Origin: Boesenbergia rotunda
Taxonomy: Eukaryota > Streptophyta > Magnoliopsida > Zingiberales > Zingiberaceae
Length of the DNA stretch: 64,000 nt
Direction: 5' to 3'
NCBI GenBank assembly: GCA_024364735.1
Contig: JAGFNQ010004032.1
Location: 54,133 to 118,132, forward strand
Below the pieces are notes generated by a model. It was not told the origin of the DNA. It saw only the letters and a program-made list of their open reading frames with translations, and did no database searches. Every line of letters begins with the position of its first letter. The first letter of the stretch is position 1. Both the position numbers and the translations under genes were made by a program. This document shows positions 56,350 to 64,000 of this stretch, piece by piece.

Positions 56350-56690
56350 GGGCGCCCCGGATGTGTCGGGCGCCCCAGAGTCAACCCAAAGTCAGCAGAG
56401 AGGTAAACGCCCCGACAGCAGCGCAATTGGGGGCGCCCCGCGTGTGTCGGGCGCCCCGCATGTCGGGCGCCCCGCGTGTCTCGGGCGCCCACTGTGCCAC
56501 GCCACTGGCAGCTGCAGCTCACCCTCGCGAAACCAAATGGATGAAGCTTTGACCGGTCAACCGGGCGCCCCGCGCGCGTCGGGCGCCCCAGTCAACTGTT
56601 ATCCCGAAGTCGAAGCGATCAGTCACGACCGAGAGCATGCCGGATCAGAAGCCACGTGGGGGGGCGCCCCGAGCATCCCGGGCGCCCCCA
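56350..56690 (+). repeat. Ten GGGCGCCC palindromes upstream of TATA
   Basis: Pairs GGGCGCCCC-N5-10-GGGCGCCC, ending a few bases before the TATA box at 56694. This looks like a U3 enhancer array. Confidence 0.88.
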
Positions 56691-56693
56691 GCC

Positions 56694-56703
56694 CTATATA
56701 AAG
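56694..56703 (+). promoter_or_regulatory. TATA box of LTR family A/D
   Basis: CTATATAAAG, identical in copy A (rc of 47991-48000). Confidence 0.75.
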
Positions 56704-57125
56704 GGCCCTCGACCCCAGGTTTAAACAAGCAATTCCATTGAACGCAATCACGCTCTTCTGCTCCCGCGCTCTGCTCCAGAACCCTCCAGACTCGAGATAC
56801 AAGCGCCGGCGACGTCCAACTGCTCTGGAACTTCGATTTACACCGGACGTCGGTAACAAAGAAAAGCTGTCTTTTTCCTTACTGCAATTTACTGTAATCA
56901 ATCTTTGTAAAATTGTTTTGCGCGATTATAGTATTGCCCATAGTAAACGGTCAACGACCGTGGGCCTTGGAGTAGGAGTCGATCCAGGCTCCGAACCAAG
57001 TAAAAATCTTGGTGTTCGCATTGTCTGATTTTGATTATTCCGCTACGCAATTGCTCTTTACGAAATCCGAACGAATTGCGACATTCACCCCCCCCCTCTC
57101 TCGCAATTCTCGATCCAACAGGAGG

Positions 57126-57339
57126 AACCTGGGTGGATTAGTTGCCAAGTGTCTTGTGGGCTCTACGAAACACACCAAAAGAGACCACGTGCCATACTCC
57201 TTTTCAGCTAGTCTATGGGAGCGAGGTCGTGGTGTCGGTCGAGATGGGCTGCGAGTCGGACTGGCGAAGGGCCTATGATGAAGACAACCCAGAAAGGAGA
57301 GGTTTGGAGCTGGACTTGGTCGAAAAAATTCGGGATAAG
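57126..57339 (+). pseudogene. Tat-type integrase, central C-terminal segment
   Basis: Continues the integrase after insertion D: a stop at about 57138, then LPSVLWALRNTPKETTCHTP and FQLVYGSEVVVSVEMG, the usual block that follows the catalytic domain. It ends where the gag-only element E inserted. Confidence 0.85.
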
Positions 57340-57344
57340 ACAGC

Positions 57345-58372
57345 TGAAAGGATCGTTCTGGACGCTAGAGGGGGGTGAATAGCGATTTTCCGAACCCCCT
57401 TGTTCCTGCGTTGTTAGTAGCACAGCGGAATATACAAAAACAAACAAAAACAACGCTAACAACCTGATTTAGTTGGTATCCACCCCGGTCGGGTGACTAA
57501 TCCAACAATCCTTCGGCGGATCAAACCCCGGATAACCTCCGGCTATCACGTGTCGCTCCTTGTGGGTGGAGAAACCTCACCACAACACCAAACAAAGCTC
57601 TGGACACGAAGACTACTAACTTGCCCTTAACCTAGACAAGTTTCGTCAAGAAACTCAGTCACCACGAAGTCCTCTTTAAATAGGACTCGGGGCTGATTTC
57701 TCGCTACCAGTCGACTGCCCTCAGGGCAGTCGACCGGTGCCAGCCAAATTCGACCGTTACACCCGAACGTTCGAATTTTAGCCAACTCACCAGCCACCTA
57801 CCAGTCGACTGCCTCAAGGGTAGTCGACTGGTCCCAGGGCTGAGACCTTTCTGTGAGTTCCATCAGTCGACTGCCCCCAGGCCAGTCGACTGGTATACTC
57901 ACCCACCTAAGGTTACCCATCCTGAGTACATTCCACTCCGCACTCAGACCCTAGGATTTCCCAAGTACAATCACACTGCACTCGTACCCTCACGACTCGA
58001 CTGACTCCTCCTCCGCAGCCTCGACTGTTGCCTTCGCACCCTCTTCATCTTCAGCCCTCGTCCCTCGGATGCGCATGCAAGCCTCCAGCTTGCCTCCATG
58101 CCACCCTTCACGTACGCCTCGAAGTTCGCGCCCATCAGCTCATCGTCCCTGCACTCCATGGTCCCTCATATGCGCACGTCAACCTCCAGCTGGCCTCTAT
58201 GCCATCCTTCACCGTACTGAGGTCGTCCAGTCAGATCCATATGTGTAACCTGTACAACCTGCACACTCAACATACGCATATCAAATACAAGGGTAAACCT
58301 AACTTAAACCCTTTGCCCAAACATCAAAACCCATGGTCACACCGCACCATCTTAGGGCCGATTGCTCCAACA
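57345..58372 (-). repeat. 3' LTR of insertion E
   Basis: TGAAAGGATCG to TTGCTCCAACA, with three GTCGAC-centred inverted repeats near 57708, 57800 and 57863. Confidence 0.92.
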
Positions 58373-59424
58373 ATCTCCTCCTTTTTGATGTTTGGCAATA
58401 CGTTTAAGTTAGGGAAAGCAAAACAGTAGTCAATAGCAAAAACAATGCTCAAATCATGCATATGCAATGCATACATGGATCCTATCCCAAAGCATCCCAC
58501 ACCTAACCCTCCAAGTTTGGAATTTTCTACACCTAACCCTCCAAGTTAGGATTTTCACCACCTAACCCTCCAAGTTAGGATTTTCACGGGCTTTTTAAAG
58601 CTTCTCCCAAGCTCCCCTATATTGGACTTACAAAGACTTTTTAAGAACTTTTCCAAGGTTCCCCTTACGCCAAGAATGGAGCAACCATGCTCCCCCTTAA
58701 ACTCAACTCCCCCTAAACCTAGGGTTTCTCGCAAAGGTATGTTTGGTTTCCCAAATTAAACCTAACACTTCTCCCCCTTTGCTTAACATCAAAAAGAACC
58801 CAACAATATCCCAATTATTGGTTCTTTCAATCCCTAATGATCATAAGCAATGTGTACTAGCCCCCCATACACTTGTTTTGCATCATTTGAACACCAAACC
58901 AGCTGTTGATAAAAAATTGGCCTTGACCAGTCGACTGCCAAAATGGCAGTCGACTGATACTCTGAAAGTCTGAAATTTCAGCATTTATGACGAACTTCAG
59001 AAATGCACCAAAAATTCCACAAATCTCCAAAAATTCCTAAATTTTGTGGAGAGGTTTGTGGTACCCATATCTACTTGGAAAAAATACATTCCAAAATGTA
59101 TCTATCACCATTCCCAAGTTTGACACAAAACCCAAAACTAGCCAAAAACTTCAATCAAACCTTGACCTAAAGTCCTAGTTTTGGTTTCCTCTTGATGTCT
59201 TTGCCCATGCCACCCCACAATGCATCCCTAGCATTGATTTACATGGCAATTACACACTAAAAACCAATTTTCATGCAATATGACCCCAATGTCATATTTC
59301 CATGCATGAAACTCAAAAACACCGTGCCAAAACCCAAGAATTGAGACTCAAGTCCGTCTCCAATTCTTTTGGCACACTCCATGGTCCATCTAGACCTCTA
59401 GGAGCACCCCCTCCCATGGTCCAT
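58373..59424 (-). other. Non-coding region between gag and 3' LTR of insertion E
   Basis: Homologous to 34542-35630, with three CCTAAC-CCTCCAA-GTTAGG hairpins (58499-58579; the first has GTTTGG) and one GTCGAC inverted repeat near 58926-58956. No ORF. Confidence 0.7.
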
Positions 59425-61047
59425 TCACCATATATCCCAAAGGCTCCTAGAGCTCTCCCTTGACCTCTTAGCCCTAGCCACCTCCCTAGGTAACTCAACC
59501 ATCACTAGGCCACATTGGTGTTCCACCGGTGATTCTTGGCCTACAAATTTGACACACTTAACCTTAGACACCTCATCTTTGGTTAAGTCATCCTTTTTCT
59601 TTTTAAATGGCATCCCCTTGCCATTTTTGGACTCCCCCTTCTTGCCATGATCATATGCTACCCTAGCATATCTCTTCCCCTTGGCATGGGAGTTCTTAGA
59701 CCGGTATCCCAACCCCGATCTATCATTAGTGCGGTTTAGGCCACCCAACACCATATCCAAACCCTTAGATCCAACCGTGAATCTTTCTAGAGCTTTTTCT
59801 AATGTATCAAGTCTTGCCCTCAAGACTTGATTTTCCCTTTCTAGGCCTTGAACCCTAGAGTCCATATGTCCACCTTGGACATTCCTAGACCTATCCACTT
59901 TCCTAGGCATATGTTTGCCTTCCTTGGGGTTAATGTCTTTAGCCTTGGATACATAGATCTTAGGCCTATTATGATGCATGCTTTTTCTAGAGTGGTGATC
60001 TACCTTGTTATCCTTATTCCTATCATTGTACTTAAATCCAAAGTTATGTACCATTAAGCAATTTTCATAATTTCTAGCATGCATGAATGAGTGATTTACA
60101 TGATTTTTGGAATGCAAGGAAGAACTTGAAATTGAATTACATTTTGGCTTAAGGTTAGAAGTTACCTTCCTTACCTTTGATGCTTCTCCTTGATGTGGGC
60201 TTCTTCTCTTCTTTTTTTCTTCTTTCTCCCATCTCCTCAAGTGCTCCATTTTCTTTAGCTCCCTTTTTATAGGACACTTGGTGTGAAAGTGCCCCATCTC
60301 TCCACATGTAAAGCATCTAATCTTCTTCCTCCGTTCTTAGGCTCCTCCATTCCTACAATTTATGTTAGATTTAAATTGAATGGAATTAGGTTTAGATTTT
60401 ACCTCCATTTTACCTTTCAGGCACTTATCCTTGTAATGCCCCTTTTCGTTGAAACCAAAGCATGTGATATGCTCCTTTCTCTTGGCTTTGGTAGAGGTAG
60501 AGGCCTCTTCTTGTTCTTGTATGATTGAGGGTCTCTCCTCCCCCTCAATACTTGACGTTGATACTTCTTCTTTTTCTTCTCTAGATGAGGTGGAGGACCT
60601 CTCACTCTCTTCTTCCATTTCACTTGAGGAGGTAGATGATTCTTCTTCCTTTTTCTCCTCTTCTTGGGCTATTGAGTTTACTTCCTCGGCCTCTTCCACT
60701 AATTGATCTTGTGTAGGGTTCTTATGAATTTCTTGCAATTTGCTCTACAATTCATATGCATTTTGATATTCTCCTACACGACTCAAAACATTAGTAGGCA
60801 AAATATTAACTAAAATATTGATTACCTTTTCATTTGCCCTAGATTGCTCTTGTTGTTCATTTGTCCAGTAGCTTGGACGAAGCCTCTTCCCGTGCTTGTC
60901 TCTCGAAATTTCAAAGGGATCTTCAATAGTCATCCAACAATCCCAATCCATTCCTAGCCAATTTTCCATCCTTGACTTCCAATGGCCGAATCCTTCATGA
61001 TTGTAGGATGGTGGTGCGTTGATGTCTTCCCCCAACTTATCTTCCAT
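59425..61047 (-). pseudogene. Copia-type Gag of insertion E, two nonsense codons
   Basis: One frame throughout, read right to left from ATG at 61047: PPSYNHEGFGHWKSRMENWL, WTNEQQ, NAYEL then TAG (60745) where Trp is expected, an acidic linker, knuckle 1 CFGFNEKGHYKDKC with the second Cys changed to Phe, and TAA (60337) before ERRKKIRC. Then knuckle 2 CFTCGEMGHFHTKC, a basic region and a Leu-rich heptad stretch. Both stops are what a single transition would make from TGG and CAA. The protein would match the 559-residue Gag at 35631-37310. Confidence 0.87.
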
Positions 61048-61133
61048 GTTCTTCCCTCTAGCTTTTGCTCTTCTTGGCGGTTAGTCCAATCAAAATGATT
61101 TAGTTTGGCCCTAAAATGTTTGGCGGTTAGCCC
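61048..61133 (-). other. Rearranged leader of insertion E, primer site not found
   Basis: In the relative at 37311-37377 this place holds TGGTATCAGAGC. Here the sequence next to the LTR is GGGCTAACCGCC (minus strand), and TTGGCGGTTAG occurs twice (61074 and 61120), suggesting a local duplication that replaced the primer site. Confidence 0.6.
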
Positions 61134-62161
61134 TGAAAGGATCGTTTTGGACGCTAGAGGGAGGTGAATAGCGATTTTCCGAACCCCCTTGTTCCTGCGT
61201 TGTTAGTAGCACAACGGAATATACAAAAACAAACAAAAACAACGCTAACAACCTGATTTAGTTGGTATCCACCCCGGTCGGGTGACTAATCCAACAATCC
61301 TTCGGCGGATCAAACCCCAGATAACCTCCGGCTATCACGTGTCGCTCCTTGTGGGTGGAGAAACCTCACCACAACACCAAACAAAGCTCTGGACACGAAG
61401 ACTACTAACTTGCCCTTAACCTAGACAAGTTTCGTTAAGAAACTCAGTCACCACGAAGTCCTCTTTAAATAGGACTCGGGGCTGATTTCTCGCTACCAGT
61501 CGACTGCCCCCAGGGCAGTCGACTGGTGCCAGCCAAATTCGATCGTTACACCCCAACGTTCGAATTTTAGCCAACTCACCAGCCACTTACCAGTCGACTG
61601 CCTCAAGGGCAATCGACTGGTCCCAGGGCTGAGACCTTTCTGTGAGTTCCATCAGTCGACTGCCCCCAGGCCAGTCAACTGGTTTACTCACCCACCTAAG
61701 GTTACCCATTCTGAGTACATTCCACTCCGCACTCAGACCCTAGGATTTCCCGAGTACAATCACACTGCACTCGTACCCTCACGACTCGACTGACTCCTCC
61801 TCCGCAGCCTCGACTGTTGCCTTCGCGCCCTCTTCATCTTCGGCCCTCGTCCCTCGGATGCGCACGCAAGCCTCCAGCTTGCCTCCATGCCACCCTTCAC
61901 GTACGCCTCGAAGTCCGTGCCCATCAGCTCATCATCCCTGCACTCCATGGTCCCTCATATGCGCACGCCAGCCTCCAGCTGGCCTCCATGCCATCCTTCA
62001 CCGTACTGAGGCCGTCCAGTCAGGTCCATATGCGTAACCTGTACAACCTGCACACTTAACATACGCATATCAAATACAAGGGTAAACCTAACTTAAACCC
62101 TTTTCCCAAACATCAAAACCCATGGTCACACCGGACCATCTTAGGGCTGATTGCTCGAACA
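61134..62161 (-). repeat. 5' LTR of insertion E
   Basis: 1028 bases, TGAAAGGATCG to TTGCTCGAACA. Its inverted repeats near 61497 and 61590 resemble those in the partner LTR, with some bases changed in one arm. Confidence 0.92.
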
Positions 62162-62166
62162 ACAGC

Positions 62167-62431
62167 CGCTCGGATGTTCGCATATTGAAAGAAGATGAAA
62201 CAAAGATATAATCGCAAGGTGCTGCCGAGAACATTCCAAGTCGGGGACCACGTCTGGAAAAGAATCAAGATGGTCGGGGATGTTAGCAAGCTAGAGCTGC
62301 AATGGGGAGGACCCTTCAAAATCACACATAAACTAGCCTCAAGAGCGTATTACTTAGAAAACGAACAGGGGAAGGGACTCGATCGACCATGGAGCGCGAT
62401 CCATCTTCAACCCTATCGAGAGGCCGAGTGA
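62167..62431 (+). pseudogene. Tat-type integrase C-terminus, end of Pol
   Basis: After insertion E the coding resumes, with frame uncertain for the first 30 bases, then MKQRYNRKVLPRTFQVGDHV, LELQWGGPFKITH and RAYYLENEQGKGLDRPWSAI, ending YREAE with TGA at 62429-62431. This is the GPF/Y-type C-terminal region common in gypsy integrases. No chromodomain follows, in line with a non-chromovirus Tat element. Confidence 0.85.
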
Positions 62432-62439
62432 AAACTTGT

Positions 62440-64000
62440 AACACAAATGTAACACCCAACGGCAATAATAGTGGAAGAGTACGGTCCTCGCTCAACTTGA
62501 AGGTATTCCAGACTCTCGTTCTCACGAGTTATAAGCGGGCTCAGCTCCCGTGCACCCCTCGGCTCGGCTCTTAGTCGGACACGTGGCGGCCCACGCTCCC
62601 TGAGTACTATCCGACCGAGTGTCCAGACTCTCATCTTGCCAGCGAGTTATAAGCGGGCCCTGCTCCCGTGCCCCACTTAGGTCAGTGTCTCCGATCGGAC
62701 ACGTGGCGGCCCACGCTCCTGAGAATTGGCCTGACCAGGTGTCCAGACTCTCGCCTTGCTAGCGAGTTATAAGCGGGCCCTGCTCCCATGCCCCACTTAG
62801 GTCAGTGTCTCCGATCGGACGCGTGGCGACCCATGCTCCTGAGAATCGGCTAACCAGGTGTCCAGACTCTCGTTCTCACGAGTTATAAGCGGGCTCAGCT
62901 CCCGTGCACCCCTCGGCTCGACTCTCAGTCGGACGCGTGGTGGCCCACACTCCTTGAGTACTATTCGACCGAGTGTCCAAACTCTCGCCTTGCCAGCGAG
63001 TTATAAGTGGGCCTTGCTCCTGTGCCCACTTAGGTCAGTGTCTCCGATAGGACGCGTGGCGGCCCACGCTCCTAAGAATTGGCCTGACCGGGTGTCCAGA
63101 CTCTCATCTTGCCAACGAGTTATAAGCGGGCCCTGCTCCCATGCGCCACTTAGGTCAGTGTCTCCGATCGGACACGTGGCGGCCCACGCTCTTGAGAATA
63201 GGCCTGACCGGGTGTCCAGACTCTCATTCTCACGAGTTATAAGGGGGCTCAGCTCCCGTGCACCCCTCGGCTCGGCTCTCAGTCGGACGCGTGGCGACCC
63301 ACGCTCCCTGAGAACTATCTGACCGAGTGTCCATACTCTCGCCTTGTCAGCGAGTTATAAGCGGGCCCTGCTCCCGTGCCCCACTTAGGTCAGTGTCTCC
63401 GATCGGACGCGTGGCGGGCCATGCTCCTGAGAATCGGCCTGACCGGGTGTCCAGACTCTCGCCTTGCCAGCGAGTTATAAGCGGGCCCTGCTCCTGTGCC
63501 CCACTTAGGTCAGTGTCTCCGATCGGACGCATGACGGCCCACGCTCCTGAGAATCGGCCTGACCGGGTGTCCAGACGCTCGTTCTCACGAGTTATAAGCG
63601 GGCTCAGCTCCCACGCACCCCTCGGCTCGGCTCTCAATCGGACGCGTGGCGGCCCACGCTCCCTGAGTACTATCCGACTGAGTGTCCAGACTCTCGCCTT
63701 GCCAGTGAGTTATAAGCGGGCCCTGCTCCCATTCCCCACTTAGGTCAGTGTCTCCGATCAGATGCGTGGCGGACCAGGCTCCTGAGAATCGGCCTGACCG
63801 GGTGTCCCGATTCTTATTCTCACGAGTTATAAGTGGGCTCAACTCCTGTGCACCCCTCGTCTCGGTTCCTAGTTGGGTGCGTGGCGGCCCATGCTCCTTG
63901 ATTGCTATCCGACCGAGTGTCTAATTTCTCACCTTCGAACGGCATATGAGCGGACACATCTGCACGACTTCCCTTACTTAACTCCTCGGTCGGGCACGTG
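62440..64000 (+). repeat. Putative 3' LTR of the Tat-type element, runs off the window
   Basis: Starts just after the pol stop. The start is uncertain, with TGTAACACCC at about 62449 a candidate. It contains a minisatellite related to the single unit in the 5' LTR at about 45895-45950. Length and end are beyond the window. Confidence 0.6.
62520..64000 (+). repeat. Minisatellite, 114-120 bp unit, 12 visible copies, higher-order structure
   Basis: The core GTGGCGGCCCACG (or variant) starts at 62583, 62703, 62823, 62937, 63056, 63176, 63291, 63411, 63531, 63646, 63766 and 63881. Two unit types occur: P with CACCCCTCGGCTCGGCTCTCAG before the core, and Q with CCCACTTAGGTCAGTGTCTC. The order is P Q Q, P Q Q, P Q Q, P Q, P, giving a 354-355 base trimer. 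Each unit contains GAGTTATAAG.GGGC. Confidence 0.93.

Larger units (their letters stand above)
55655..57120 (+). mobile_element. Insertion D: solo LTR, same family as insertion A
   Basis: 1466 bases, TGTTGGTGC to CGATCCAACA, with perfect duplication GGAGG (55650-55654 and 57121-57125). It is in + orientation, opposite to A. It is 108 bases longer than A, mainly because of extra hairpin units (55762-56086). TATA box CTATATAAAG is at 56694-56703. Confidence 0.94.
57345..62161 (-). mobile_element. Insertion E: gag-only LTR retroelement, decayed
   Basis: Both LTRs are 1028 bases (57345-58372 and 61134-62161) and differ at about 33 positions by eye. Perfect duplication ACAGC (57340-57344 and 62162-62166). 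Interior 58373-61133 has one broken Gag and no pol. It belongs to the same family as 33551-38368, but is older and lacks a recognisable Met primer site next to the 5' LTR. Confidence 0.93.
45420..64000 (+). mobile_element. Tat-type Ty3/gypsy element with five nested insertions
   Basis: 5' LTR ending at 46811, primer-site region 46814-46830, Gag, protease, RT, RNase H, archaeal-type second RNase H, integrase, then LTR sequence from about 62440 to beyond the window. The extra RNase H places it in the plant Tat lineage. Removing the insertions at 47576-48933, 51059-51990, 52006-53842, 55655-57120 and 57345-62161 (each with a perfect 5-bp duplication) leaves about 5.2 kb of internal sequence. Gag and pol also carry many stops. 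The left LTR boundary is not resolved. Confidence 0.88.

Noticed and set aside
62858..63842. Long repetitive ORFs (ISGPCSRAPLRSVSPIGR repeats) at the right edge
   Set aside because: The unit length is often a multiple of three, so the minisatellite stays open in some frames. Start codons are unsupported and there is no family match.

Overview
This window is plant nuclear DNA built almost entirely of transposable elements nested inside one another. I found no intact host gene, rRNA or tRNA, and no bacterial-type operon or CRISPR array. The evidence for a plant is direct: a CACTA DNA transposon with CACTACAAGAAAACA termini, Ty1/copia elements with TGGTATCAGAGC (initiator-Met tRNA) primer sites, and a Ty3/gypsy element whose pol carries an extra archaeal-type RNase H, a mark of the plant Tat lineage. 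A large-genome angiosperm, probably a monocot, fits. The species is not readable from the sequence.

Layout. 1-4113: 3' part of a Tat-type gypsy element in + orientation, carrying an additional ORF on the antisense strand (putative gypsy-type transposase family, PF04195-like, plus a coiled coil) and an LTR full of tandem repeats. 4114-11160: low-complexity DNA, LTR pieces and a truncated gag-only retroelement (7077-about 10040). 11161-43437: one copia-family LTR (family X) split by a CACTA transposon at 12564-43330 (TSD ATA). The CACTA carries decayed TNP2-type and Transposase_24-type genes. It was itself hit by a 4.67 kb copia element (15260-19929), a 1.44 kb internally deleted copia (20681-22118), two MITEs, and a full-length family-X copia (26786-40221). 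That last element contains a gag-only TR-GAG-type element (33551-38368). This gives four nested levels. 43438-45419: unassigned DNA and an inverted-repeat element. 45420-64000: a second Tat-type gypsy element whose gag-pol is broken by five insertions with 5-bp target duplications: 47576-48933, 51059-51990, 52006-53842, 55655-57120 and 57345-62161. It ends in an LTR with a 12-copy minisatellite running off the window.

How the parts work together. Nearly all coding sequence is gag, pol or transposase, and almost all of it is broken by stops or frameshifts. The one long intact ORF is the gag of the gag-only element (35631-37310), which has no pol and would need enzymes from a related copia element. 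Structure in the non-coding parts is the most notable material. There are arrays of short hairpins whose stems vary in a compensating way while the loop stays fixed (48607-48826, 55762-56086, 34672-34777), multi-copy 15-16 bp perfect inverted repeats around GTCGAC in the gag-only LTRs, ten GGGCGCCC palindromes ahead of an LTR TATA box, and a higher-order trimeric (P-Q-Q, about 354 bp) repeat at the right edge.
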